A stretch of DNA of 64,000 nt from Cymbidium sinense (Eukaryota > Streptophyta > Magnoliopsida > Asparagales > Orchidaceae): NCBI GenBank assembly GCA_021442155.1, contig CM038221.1, positions 40,743,648 to 40,807,647 of the forward strand. The letters run 5' to 3'. The translations under genes and the position numbers were made by a program. The number at the start of each line of letters is the position of its first letter. Positions within the stretch are counted from its first letter, which is position 1. Positions 12,584 to 25,497 of this stretch are shown piece after piece. A model generated the notes under the pieces. It searched no databases, was not told the origin of the DNA, and was given only the letters and a program-made list of their open reading frames with translations.

Positions 12584-13248
12584 GCTTTTATTTTAGTAGG
12601 GAGGAGCGTAAGTTCCTTAATATATTACCAAAGTACATTTTCACAAACTTGATCATATTGTTAGAGGTGTCCGTGACCAATTATTTTGCCTCTACAAAGG
12701 ACGGTTGATTAATTCACATTTTATTAAATTAGGATATTTAAATTAATTTATTGTATTATTGACTCACATTGATTTAAGAAAATTTCTATAACCAAACTTA
12801 TTAAATATAATAGTTATAACTTATAAGAAAGTTGTTGTTTGATATTTTTATAGAAAAATAATTATAATAGCTAAAACATCTTTAAAATATATTTTATTTA
12901 TAATAGTCTTATAACCACTTTTCCAAATTACTGCAGTAGCTCTAAACAAACCTTTTTGTATCTTTGGGATCTATCTTAACCCACAACTGACATTTTTTAA
13001 ATGCCTTATTACTGCCTGTGAGGATCATTAAGTTTTTTTTTTTCAAAAATTTCTTGAGTCAAGGTAACCTCAATGTCTTATGTTCTTTATTATTATACTT
13101 TTTTTTTTTTACTTAGATTTCTAAAAGTTATGTCATTTAGGCAGCTTAATTTCTTTTTTGATGGTATGTACATGTTTTTGCATATTAGCTTTCTTGACTT
13201 AATTAAATTACTTATAAATCTTATGACTGCTTTCATTTAAAAGCCTTA
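12584..13248. other. AT-rich stretch, nothing recognised
   Basis: Sequence between the SINE and the LTR that starts at 13249. It contains long T tracts (13030, 13098). No gene or repeat identified. Confidence 0.5.
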
Positions 13249-16200
13249 TGTTCACCTCATTTTTGGATGAGGTTAACATTATCTTTAAATTTTAGTAATT
13301 AGGATCCTTAATCTTAGATTAGGAGTTATCTAATTAGGCACTTAGGACACTTAGTGACTATGTGAATAAACTAAAATTAAATAACAAATCAAATCAAGTA
13401 CTGAATTTAAAACCAAAATTGAATTTGAAGCTAAAACAAGCTTAACACTCTAAAGTGAAAGCCTAGGTCTTCGTACTCAATCATTTTATGACGACCTAAC
13501 CCAATTAGATTAGGTGAGCCTGAATAAAATTTAAATTTAATAAAATATACCAAAAAATCTTAAATAGGGATGATTAACACAATTAACTCGTTTAAGCTCA
13601 AAATCACTTAAATGTACCAAAAAAAAATCAAATAAAATCAAATTAAATTGAAACTAAATCAAATCAAAATCATAAAATCAGTTCACAAATATAAGTGAAA
13701 TTAAAAAAAAAAATTCAAGTGAGATTCATAATAGTCAAATAGGTCATTTGACCTAGACTTTACTTTGACAAGATTGAGTCATTCCAAAGGCACAAAATTA
13801 TTAGATGAATATTTTAAAACATAAATCTATACAAATTTGAGTCAAATAAAATCTTAAATAGGTTAATAGGATTATTTGATCCAAATAAGTCCAAATGAAC
13901 TTTATTAAACCTAAATTCAAATTATGTTGAAATTGATTCAGATTGAACATCCAAAATCTTTTAAAAATTATAATTGAACATAATCCAACCTCTCTTTAGA
14001 TCTAACTTGATCAATTTGATCACTTAGCCTAAGTGAATCCAAAGTAACCCATTAAGCCCAATTTGGGTCAAAGTGGGAGAAAATTCAAATCATCTTAAAA
14101 ATAAATAAAATTAATTGATCCAAATCATAACAAAGACTTAAATAAATATGGTTGGAGCTCTAACAGACCTTGATTGAGTCAAATCAGAGTCAAATTGTTC
14201 GTTTGACTAATTAAACTCAAACTTAATCCATTTGGATCAAATTGGTCGATTTGGATTAAAACTAAAATTTAAGTCAAATAAAAAAAAAGTATTCAATCAT
14301 AGACATACAAATAATCAAATGAACATAACTTAACATAAGTCCAAATCTCAAAAAGGTAAAATAGGTTAGGAGACCCAATGTGATCCATTTAGATCAAATA
14401 GGTTACATAACTTAAATCACATCAAAAATTTCATAAAGCATGAATCAATTGGAGTCCAAATTATCTATTGAACAATCAACATTAATTGAAACTCAAATAT
14501 AAAATCAATTAGTCAAAAAAAAAAAAAACAATCAAACCAACTCAAATAAATTTAAACCAAATCTAAATCCAAGTGGTATGCATTTAATTTTTTTTAAGCT
14601 CAAATCCAAATCAAACGACTTTAAGCTCAAATTCACAACCCATTTTGGGGTTGAGTTAGGTTATAGCAAAAGAAAATGGAGATGAGGTGGCTAAGAGAGA
14701 TAGGGTGTAGCCATTGGGAAGAAAGACACTAAAACAATGAATGAAGTCAACCCTTCCTTCTTTCCTCCATACCCTCTCATCTCTTCATTCAATTGAATTG
14801 GATTTACTCCAATCAATTGACCACCTCCTTTAGCAAGCATTCAAGGGAGGCAATCACCCATGGTAGCCATTCTTGACCTTATCACAAAAAAGAGAGAGAG
14901 AGAGATAGAGAGAAGAAACTAGTTCTCATCCAAGAAGAAAAAGGGTAGGAAGAGAGTGGCTAGCCAAAAATCCAAGCACATAGACACATTCTAAAGGAAA
15001 CAGGGAGTGGAATCAAGCCTTTACCAGCTTCCCCAACCATTGACGAGCCGGAGATTGGCCAAAGCCAGCAGCAAAGGGGTGTCAAAATGTGGAAGCAAGC
15101 AATGAGCATCCCTATCCCATAATAAACCATTCCCACACCTTCACCATGATAAGAGGAGTTGAAACCACCATTTTTTTGCTCCTCCCGACCTTCCTAACCC
15201 CAAGAAGCATCAAGCTATGGTGGAGGACTTTGGCATCCCTGGCGATCGAAGAGGAGGCAAGTAATACTTACCCTAAAGCTTCATCTCATGCTCAACAAGG
15301 TTTTCAAATCAACAAAACTCCTCGAAATAGCCTTTAGCAAGGTAACTTTTGAATCCTATAGCTAACCTTTAGGCTTTGGTTGTTTGTAAAATCAAATCGC
15401 ACAAAATTAAGATTAGACCCTAGAACCCTATTGCTCTTTCAATTTACAATTTTTTTGAAAAAAAATGGTGGTTTCCATTGAGATTATTGGAAGACGAGCT
15501 TCAATGGTGACAAAAATGGTTGCCACCCCTCTCAGTTCGTCATCCAAGAGGACGAGCGGCAACCATCTGATCCTCCTAAAATAGAATGGGATTAAAACAT
15601 TAGATGGATTTAATTTCAACGTTTGGATCGTAGGATTTGATCCAAACTATCCAATCTTTGGTTAGACAGTCATATCTATACTTGTAATTTTCCGCTCAAC
15701 ATACACATTCCACACGAACCAATCCATGGTTGGCACATGTAAAAGTTTGCCCCATCAATACCATGTGGCCCTAATTGGATTAAGTAGAAAAATAAAGATT
15801 TTTGGAATTAAATAAATGCTAAAAAATGTGTAAAATTCCAAAAAAAAATTTAAAATTTAAAATATGTAATAACAAATCACAAATAAGGGTTCATTGGATG
15901 TATCTTTTCGAGAATCTAATGAACCCAAAAGCCCTAATTTTTATTGGGCAATTTAGGCTTAAATTAGGTTTGAATAAAAAAATTCAAATTTTCTTAATTA
16001 ATACTAAAATATTGATTAAATTTATATGAAATTTTTAGGAGTAAAATTCAAGTTGATATCTACCTACCACAAATTTCAAGCCAAAAAGAGGAGCGGATTA
16101 AAAGTTATAAAATTTTAAAGTTCAAATGTTTAATATTATGAAATAATTAATTAAAAATGATTAAAGTAATTAAAAAATCACCAAATTAGTTCAAATCATT

Positions 16201-19200
16201 ATAAATAACTTTAAAAAACCTTAAGAAAATATTAAACTCTTTTAAAACTCACTAAACCACAAAATTACCTAACTAGGTGATTAAATGGATTAATTAATTC
16301 ATTTAATTAATCTAAACTTTAAAAATTTATAATAAATCATCCAAAAATCTAAAAATTTAAAATAAACTCTTTATGGATTCATCATATAGACGGGAAATAA
16401 GAAAAATTAAAAGCCCTAATTAGTCTCTAATAATTTTGGCTTAATTTTGGTTGTATTGAAAACACTAAAACTCTAATTAGTCATAAATACACCTCTCATT
16501 AAGTTATAACTTTGGGAAAGTGATATGGGTCAACGACCCCATTTTCTATAAAAATTTCACAGAAAAATGATTTCTGGATCATTACTTATTAAATTTTCAA
16601 GTTTCATGTTAATTTAAATCAAATAAAAAGAATTTAGAAATTGGCAAAACTTATATAAATTAATGAAATCAACTTAAAACCTTTTCATTAACATCAGGGA
16701 ACCTTAATAAAATATTTTAATATCTTGAAACCTCTTAAGTTTAAATATCACTTAATTAGGATTTAATAAGTCATTAAAATTATCAATAATTGAATTTATT
16801 GAGCTAAATTTCAGTAAATTACATGTCAAACGAAAATCATGAATAAAATAACACTTAAACTTTCATTATTTAAATCCTGAATTGAATCAAATAAATATTC
16901 CATAATCTGAATTAATGTTAAACCTAACATAAACTTGAACTTAATTAAATATATTGTGAAACTCAACTAAATATTAATTAAATTTCAAATTAAACTTAAC
17001 AAAATATTATGAACATAATTAATCTAAACTTGTAAAATCAAATTAAAAGCTTCGACAACTCATTAACCTAAATCAAATCTAAACTTTAAACTTTAATTAA
17101 ACTAATTATGAATGAATTAACTAATCTTTAATCAACCCACTTAAATAACCTTCAATTAAACTTAATATTCATTGTCTAGCTAAATCTAATCATTTAAATA
17201 ATCAATCAATTGAAGACTAAACTTAATTGATTATTAATTTATTTTTAATTAAAATGAATGATTTAAAATATTGGTAAATCAAATCAATTGATCATCAATT
17301 AACCTGAAGTTCAATCAAACTGCTTGGCCAAGATAATCATTTCTAGGCTAATAATAATGAGACTACACAATAACCTAATCAGGGTTGAATTAATTGATCA
17401 TTAAATTCTTAATCAAATCAAATATCAAATAAAGGTTTAAACATTCACTAGTCCAATAATAATTGAAATCAATTAAATTAAATATAATCAACTCATCAAC
17501 TTCTAATTAAGGCTAACCCTTAATCAATATTTTAATTAAATCAAAAATAAATTAAATTAGCCTTCAATAAAGTTAATTAATCAACTTAAATCATCTAAAC
17601 ACCTGATTAAACATAGTGGATTAAATTTATTAAAATTTTAATTAATCATTGGTCAAGCTAAAGACTAAACAATCATTGACTGAATCTTAATTGAGCCAAT
17701 CATTTAATCAATCAATCAATCATGAATAACTTAATCATCAATTAAGTTTAAGTTATGTTAATTACTAAAGCTAATAAATAATCATTTAATTAGGGTTGAT
17801 TTAATTGAACTTTAAATAAATTAATCTTCTTAATAAAACTTTTAATCAACTTAATCATTTAATAAAAGGTTTGATTAATCATTGATCTTATGTTAATTGA
17901 ATTAATCATCTAAATTAAACAGACCTTATGAAAACTTAAATGGTCTTTAAACAAACTAAAATAATTAAACATTGGTTTAGCTTGATCAAGTCATGACAAG
18001 TCAAATTAAATAAACCTTAACTATATCAATCAATCAAATTAAACATAAATATTCAAATAATTATTCAATAAATTAAACTCAAGTTTGATTAAATTAAAAA
18101 ATCAAATTAAATCATAACTAGTTTAATCGAACATAATCAAATTCAAACAAAGTTAAATAAATATATCATAAATCCTAACCAAATACATCTCATGCATCAT
18201 AGGAATTATATAACAAATCTCAAAATTACTAAAATACTTTTTAAATAACCTAAAATAAATGAATTGAGATATCGAATGAATTGGATTTAAATCAAAACAT
18301 AAAATCAATATACTCAAATAATTAGAAACCTAATTTAAACAAACATAAATCACATAAGCTAATAAAAGTCAATATATTAAGCTAGATAAAATCGAATAAT
18401 TATATCTTAAATTAAAATTGACTTAATGAGGTTAAAATTTAATTATTAACTCAATTTCAATAATTATTAAATTAATCAAATGAAAGTTTATTCAACTGAA
18501 TCATTTAAACAAGTTAATTGCATAAATCAATATAAAATAAATAAGACTTAAATAATTTAATAAATATATGAATGAAAATCCAAGTAAAAGATTAAAACAT
18601 AAATTGAAATTTAAACTTAAATGAACCTAATGAGATTAACGAAACTAAGTAAACTACAAACTCAATTAACAAAATTTGATAAATTTAATAAATGATCAAA
18701 CCCACAATTAAAATTCAAATAAAATAAAATAAAAATCCTTCAAACTATCAATTAATCAAAAATACATCAATCAACTTAAATATAATGAAAACATAAAGCC
18801 TTTAAATTCAAACAATAATTTAATTAATATAAACCACATAAAGCTTAATAAAATTTATATAATTAAACCTAAAGAAAGGAATTAAACATTAATTCAGAGA
18901 AAGAAATTAAACATGAATTGAATTGTTAAGACTGAATTAAACCAAACTAAAATTCAATAAATCAAAAATTAATATCAAAAATCAAAACATACAAAGTTAA
19001 ACAAACTCAAACTAAATCAATCAAACATTAATAAAATTAAATCTAATTTAATTAAATCATTCCAACAAATTTAAATGGGTTAATTAAGATATGTTGGTTC
19101 TTAGTTTGACTCATAGAATGAATTTTCACCGTAGGGTGAAGATTTTATTTTATTAGGATTAAGATGTTGAATAGAGTGGGTTCTATCTTAAACATAATTA

Positions 19201-21650
19201 ATTTTATTCTTTATTCTTTAAAACTTAAACTCAACTTTAACACAAAAATAAATTTGAAATTGAAATAAAATTTAAAATCAATTAAATCATTTAAATTGAA
19301 ACCATCCACTAATAAAATTGAACAAACTTTGAAATTAAAACTTGAACCTAAAGGACTAGTGCAAGCATACCACACAAGTCCCCCTCTTTCACACACTAGA
19401 TTGGTAGGTCGCTGACCTTAGAATTAGGTTAGGCCGATGTGTTAATTGTGATGTGATATATTTTTTTATTTTGTGGTGTACTATTTTAGATTAGATGGCT
19501 AAGATTATTTGCTCACTACTCTAGATGTTAGAGCATTCTTTTTAGGCTAACAATATTTTCTGTAGAGGGTTGTGCTTAAAAGGGATAGCTATCATAAAAA
19601 TAATAATAATTTTTTTATTTATACATGTTGCTTAAGTCCTAAGCATGGCCCAATAGGATTGGTGGACTTGGCAATCACTGATATTGAGCTTGTATGTTTG
19701 AAATAAAAACTGCTAGTGTGCTGTATATTTTTTCTAAACATTTCTTTCATAGGGTTTATGATTTTATTTTGGAATTTTAAAATATAATTTGAGCATAGAG
19801 TTAGATTAATATCTATGTGGTTTAGGATTAATAGGAGCTAATTGTACTAATTTAATGGTCCTTAGTAGAGCTTAAGGAGGTCCTTGAAGAAGGTGATGAT
19901 CCCGAAGTTAATAAAGACCCCATAGATTAATTTTTAGTTCTAGGCGGGCTGTGTAAGGGTAGAGCTTGGCTACACTTTTTCTTTTTTGGGTGTATAATGG
20001 CACCCAATTGCACAGACCTCTTTAATTTAATCTGAATTTGTCTTGACTTATTTTAGGGTGTACAATATAAATAATATGCTTTTTTTATGTTTCTTTCTAT
20101 GATATGTTATGTGATGGAATGCCTAGAACATTAGGCTCCAAGGAAAAATAAATTTTCCACCCCATTAAATTAAAAATAACTCAAAAATAAATGAAAAATT
20201 CATATCCTCACTATAATTAAAAGCCATTGGCATAACTTACAAGAAACTAGAAATAGCTATACTTTGTGAACCATGCAATATTTTTTGTACTTCTTGAATT
20301 TGGTGCTTCACCCATTGCACATAAGGGGGCATTTGAGTCAAATACATAAAAATTTAAAATTATTGTATTAGATAAATGCATAATGTACTAGTAATTATCT
20401 TAAAGTTAGCGAGTGAGTTTAGGCTCTTAATCTTCTTTCTTAAACACAATAACTTAGCCATCTTGCATACATAAAACTGAAATCATGATTTTAAATCACT
20501 TAGGTGGTGTTAGTTAGCAACCCCTTCTAGGCAGGAAATAAGTCTAGAATAGTCAAGGATAGGTTTATTTTCTTGAGTGAGAAGAAGAACCAATAATTCC
20601 AAAATTTATAAAATTAGATTTGGTCGAGTTTCTGACTTCTGTCAAAAGCATTTATAAACTTAGGTTCTAAAGCATCTTTCTTGGAATAAGTCTTCAATCA
20701 CTAAGCATTTTGTAGGCTTATGCTGACAAAATCTAAGTCCTAGATTTCTAATAAAATGTCAACTCAAAATCTCAATAACTTCAATTTTGAAAATGTAAAG
20801 CCCAATAGTAGGATAGTTAAAATATTTATTGCTCTTCTAAGTATCTAAAAGTATTTTCTACATATTTCCTATTGGCTTTTAAAAAGAATTTTTCTTCCTT
20901 GAAGCATACATTTTTGAATTTTTAAATTAATTTTTTTTTTTAAGATAAGCTTTGAAATCCATAGAGATGAAAGTCAATTTCTTTAATTGAGAGTATTCTT
21001 AAGAAAATTTTTTTCTTCTAAGATATAATTAACTATAAGGGCTTGTCCTTATAGGAAACTGTGAACGTGCAATAAAATAAACTCTATTCTACCCATCCAT
21101 ATAGTTTAGGAGAAGAATCTCTAGTACATCGAAGACCCTCAACCTTATGAGTCTTTATTAAATAATCAAATCCGTTATAGGAAAATATATTTATTTTCAA
21201 AATAATATATTTATCCCTTAATGACATATTTGATTACCTAAATAAGAACTCCCAAGATCTATGTGGTCCCTTTTGGTCGGATGAGTTTTGCTAAGGTAAG
21301 GCTATAAAATATTCACCTTCTAGTCCTATTTAGAAAAGTTTTTATTCTACCCTAGCCTTATTTTTTATTTAGCTTAAATTGATACCTTAATGATTGAAAT
21401 ACATTTTATTTTATTATAAACCAACCTAAACCATATAACATTTAGACATGGAAATTTATTATTATATTTATTATATTTTAGGCCAATTTAAACACATTTT
21501 AAGTATCATATTGTGAATATTATATTTTCTAAATTTTAGATGGAAATTTAATCAAACTTTAACTTGCATCTCTCTCACCTTCTAAAATAGTAAAGTATAA
21601 GTATGAATTCTACTTCCTAATTATTATATTATGTTAAATTTAGCTATTTG
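13249..21650 (+). mobile_element. Near full-length LTR, subfamily R' (plus orientation, right end uncertain)
   Basis: The start TGTTCACCTCATTTTTGGAT at 13249 matches the start TGTTGACCTCATTTTTAGAA of the LTR at 39777. About 90 bases on, CTTAGGACACTTAGTGACTATGTG corresponds to the stretch at 39859-39890. The order of blocks is also the same: a zone rich in TTGACC/CAAATTG words (13740-14640), a GC-richer block (14650-15620), a very AT-rich TTAATCAA-type zone (15800-18600), and the R-like 3' part (18600-21280). The last common block is CCAAGATCTATGTGG at about 21260. The terminus lies somewhere before the (GA)n at 22008. No PBS was seen directly after it. It may be a solo LTR. Confidence 0.6.
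14650..15620 (+). other. GC-richer conserved block inside the LTR (probably non-coding)
   Basis: An island of mixed composition within very AT-rich DNA. It holds short open frames (for example 15089-15337), but these are not conserved in the homologous blocks at 29400-30140 (reverse) and 43900-44520. What is conserved is nucleotide sequence, for example the complement of GCCAAAGTCCTCCACC against CCAAAGTCCACCTCC. By position it may hold the LTR promoter or leader; that is inference. Confidence 0.4.
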
Positions 21651-22007
21651 ACTCATCGATGATTTAGTTAGTGGTACTTTTCTTAAAGTTTTTATTATTG
21701 ATGTTATTAAGTATGATGAAACTTGCCCTTCTTTTCATTATAATATTTTATATGAAGTATATACACTTGCTTAATTAAGGGACTCTAAGATTTATTGACA
21801 TTTGTTTCATAATATTATGTTATTAATAATAATCAACTATTTGGTTTAATTCTATTTTTAAATTATAATGTCATAACTACTTATTGAATCTTATTCTCAT
21901 GACATATGTGTGTTAGTTAAATTAAACACTTAGGTGCCAAGATTTGATATATCCAATGTTCTATGTGTCAAGATCTTATTAGAGATATAGATTAAGCTTA
22001 AAAAGCA

Positions 22008-22016
22008 TAAGAAGAG

Positions 22017-22055
<39 letters not shown>
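22008..22055. repeat. (GA)n microsatellite
   Basis: A GA run of about 48 bases with one C interruption near 22019, at the centre of the head-to-head LTR junction. It mirrors (CT)n at 5902. Confidence 0.95.
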
Positions 22056-22058
<3 letters not shown>

Positions 22059-22212
22059 AAGTTTAATAATTCTCTCTATAAATCTATCCACAAAAGATGT
22101 GATTCATAGGGTGAGTCAATTTGAGCTATAAAGATGATTCGAAGAAACAAAAAAGATTTAGAATAAATATTAAAAGAATCTTAAAGTGATTCACAAAGAG
22201 ACTTGATGTGGA

Positions 22213-22221
22213 GAGTCGCCA
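22213..22221 (-). other. Primer-binding-site candidate, minus strand
   Basis: GAGTCGCCA on the plus strand is TGGCGACTC on the minus strand. It lies 15 bases beyond the probable LTR end at 22237, as at 5734. It implies that the LTR to its right was once the 5' LTR of a minus-strand element, or shared by two tandem elements. Confidence 0.5.
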
Positions 22222-25200
22222 CTCAGAGTTTATAATTGCATGATTATTCCACTCACTAGATGGCCTCCATTAGTTAGTGAGGATTAAGGTTTGCCTCACA
22301 TAATTAATTATATAATACAATTACAAAAATAAGTAGATAAATTGAAATCATTATAGATATGTAGCTAACAAATCTAGCTTGTAGTCAATTATTAGTTAAG
22401 AGGTGTAGGAATTGTTATTTAAAACATCATGTAGATCTTGTGGGTACTTATTTTGTTAATCAAATACATCATTAAGGGATAAACATATTATCTCAAAAGA
22501 TAAATATATTATCATATAATGGATTTGATTACTTAATAAGGATTCATAAGGCTAATGGGTCTTTGATATACCATATATACTTCCCCTAAACTACATGGAG
22601 AGGTGTAACAGGGTTTTATTTTAGTACATGACCCATAATCCCTTATAAGACCAAGCCCCTATAGTTAATTACATCTTAGAAGAAAAGAATTTCTGCTAAG
22701 AATACACTCGATTAAAGAAATTAACTTTCATCTTTATGGATTTTAAAATTTGTCTTAAAATAATTGTTAATTTAGAAATTCAAAAGAGAATACTCCAAGA
22801 AGGAAGAGTTTTTTTGGAAGTCAATTAGGGATAAGTAGGAAATGCTTTTAGATACTAAGAAGCCTAGAAACCATTTCAACTATTCTATCATTAGGATTTA
22901 CAAATTTTAAATTTTGAATTATTAAGATTTTGAGTTGACATTTTATTAGAAATCCAAGGCTTAGATTCTAATAGCATAAGACTATAGAAATGCCTAGTGG
23001 TTGAAGACTTATTCTAATAGGATGCTTTAGAACCTAAGTCTAAAAATGCTTCTAACATATGTCAGAAACTTAACCTAGTCTAATTTTATAAATTTGGGAA
23101 TTATTGATTCTTATCCTTATTTGAAAAAATAAATCTATCATTAACTCTTCTGGACTTATTTTCCTCCTGAAAGGGGTTGCGAGCTAACACCACCTGAGCA
23201 ATTTAAAACTGTGATTCAAGTCTTATGTATGCAAGATGGCTAGGATGTTGTGTTTAGAAAAGAAAGCTAAGAGCTTAAACTCACTCTTTAACCCTAAGAT
23301 AATGATTGGTATGTTATACATTTAGCTAATGTAATAATTTTCATTTTTTATGTATTTTGACTCATGATTTCATTTAATGCTTTAGGTATGAAAGTCATGC
23401 TTAAAATGAGATGCAGTTTGAAAATAGTTATGGGCCAAATCAAATGAGAAGGAACACTTCCTTAGGAAGGATGATCATCCTTATAGGTCAGATGTCCCCT
23501 TATATGCAACAGGTGAAGCGCCCAATTCAAGAAGTATGAATAACATACTCGCCTGGCTCACAAAATCTAGTTGTTTTTAGTTATTTTTAAATTATGCTTA
23601 GAGCTTTTAGTTATAGTGAAGTTATGAAGTTTTTGTTTATGTTCGAGCTATTTTAAATTTAATGGGGAAGAAAAATTATTTTTCTTAAGAGCCTAATGTA
23701 TCCAAGCTTCATCACATAACATAATAATCATAGAAAGAAACCTATGAAAAATATGTAGTTCTATTATGCACTCCAAAATAAATCAAACCAACTTTAAATA
23801 AATAAAATAGACAGGTGCGGCTAGGCACTATTGTACACCCTAGAAAAGAAAAAGTGAGTAGCCAAGCTCTACCTTTATACAGCTGGGCCTAGAACTATAA
23901 ATTTGATTTATGCGATGGGGTCTTCATTAACTTTATGATTGTCATCTTCTTTAAAGACTTCCTTAGGCTCTTCTAGGTACCATCAAATAGGTTCAATCAA
24001 CCCTATTATCTTAAACCCAATAGATCCTAACTTAATTCTTGGCTCAAATTATATTTTAAAATTCTAAAATAAAATCCTAAACCTTGTAAAATAGATGTAA
24101 AAAAAAACATACAATACACCAACAATTTATATTTCAAACATATGGGCTTAGCACCAATGGCTACCAAGCCCACCTATCATATTAGGCCATGCTTAAGAAT
24201 TTAAGTAGCACCTGCAAATAAATAATATTTATTTTTATTTTATGACAAGTCCCTTTAAGCATAGTCCCCTATAGAAAATGATGTTGGCCTAAAAAAACAT
24301 GTCGTAACATTATGACTAGCGAGCAAATAATTCTATCCATTTAGTTTAAAACAGCACACCATAAAATAAGAAAAACATCACATTTCAATCAAAATGTTAG
24401 CTTAAGATAATTCTAGAGGCAGTGACCTAGTATTCTAGTGTGTGAAAAGAAAGCTAATGTGACAAGTTTGTACTAGGCTTTGTTTCAATTTAAGTTTGAT
24501 TTAAGCTCAAAGTTTGTTCAATTTACCATTGAACGATTTTCACTTTAGATGATTTAGTTGATTTCAAGGTTTTATTTAAAAATTAATTTATGTTAGAATT
24601 AATTTTAAGATTTTAAAGAGTGAAAATAAAATAAGTCCGCTTAGGTCAGGACTTAGTCTAATTAACGCCTTGATCATAATAAAGTGGAATCTTCACCAAA
24701 AAGAAAATCCACTCTATGAGTTTAACTTAAAGATATAAACATTTGAGGGACTTCAAATCAACCTTCTTTTTAATTTTACTTACATGATTTAATTGAATTT
24801 TAGCTTGAGATCTTATTATGTTTTCTCTTTATTATTCAATTAAATTCACTTATTAATTAATTTTGAAAGTTCAATAAAGGTTTAATTGAATTTATCAAAT
24901 TTTTGTCAAATTCATTTAGGGTTTGATAATATAATTGGGTTAGTTAGAGTTGTTTTAATTAAGTATCTATAATCATTTCTTAAATTGGATTCATTGTAAT
25001 TAATTGATTTGATTAACTTCTCTTATTTAAGTAACTAAATTAAACTTGATTTAAGTAAGGTTCAATTTTAACTTATTATGATTGACTTAATTGAAGTTCA
25101 ACTGTTAATATTTTAATTTAGGCTTGATTATTAATTTTCTTTGATTTAATTAATTTGATTTTATTTCAAATTTTAAATATTATTTAATTCAAATATTTTT

Positions 25201-25407
25201 ATTTTTATTATATATATTTTTATTGATTTATACAATTAGCATGTTTATATGATATAATTAAATTAAGTTTCTATTTAAATTAAATTGATAGTTATATTTT
25301 AAATTTACTAAATCCATTTCATTTTAAAGATTTATTTATTTGGTTTCATTTTTTATTAATAGCTTGGTAATTAATCAACTTTTGTTAACTTCTATTGACT
25401 TATACAA

Positions 25408-25497
25408 TTTATGTTATTGGAGCTAGCTTAATGAGTCATTATTTTGTTCCAGTTTATGTTATTGGAGCTAGCTTAATGAGTCATTATTTTGTTCAAG
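25408..25497. repeat. 45-bp tandem duplication
   Basis: Two adjacent 45-bp copies (25408-25452 and 25453-25497) differ at one base (GTTCCAG against GTTCAAG). They include TTGGAGCTAGCTTAATGAGT. The near identity in a decayed setting means the event is recent. Confidence 0.95.

Larger units (their letters stand above)
18545..24819. repeat. Right arm of the long inverted repeat (partner 3193-9556)
   Basis: This is the reverse complement of 3193-9556 with the same internal order: forward R' LTR end, (GA)n, primer site, reverse R LTR. Unlike the left arm, both outer edges continue into more LTR (leftward to 13249, rightward to about 31400). This arm is therefore probably the source and 3193-9556 the copy. 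Confidence 0.85.

Noticed and set aside
12395..12652. 85-codon frame ending in a lysine run
   Set aside because: It is the SINE body and its poly(A) tail translated. No protein signal.
15089..15337. 82-codon frame in the GC-richer LTR block
   Set aside because: The homologous blocks in the other LTRs do not keep this frame.
3193..24819. Inverted arms as an assembly artefact (one region assembled twice)
   Set aside because: The arms differ by many substitutions and indels (for example, (CT)n is 22 bases against a 48-base (GA)n) and their flanks differ. An artefact would give near-identical arms. Long reads would still be decisive.
3193..24819. Giant DNA transposon with 6.3-kb terminal inverted repeats
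   Set aside because: No transposase remains in the loop, no target duplication was seen at the outer edges, and the right arm continues without a break into LTR sequence on both sides.
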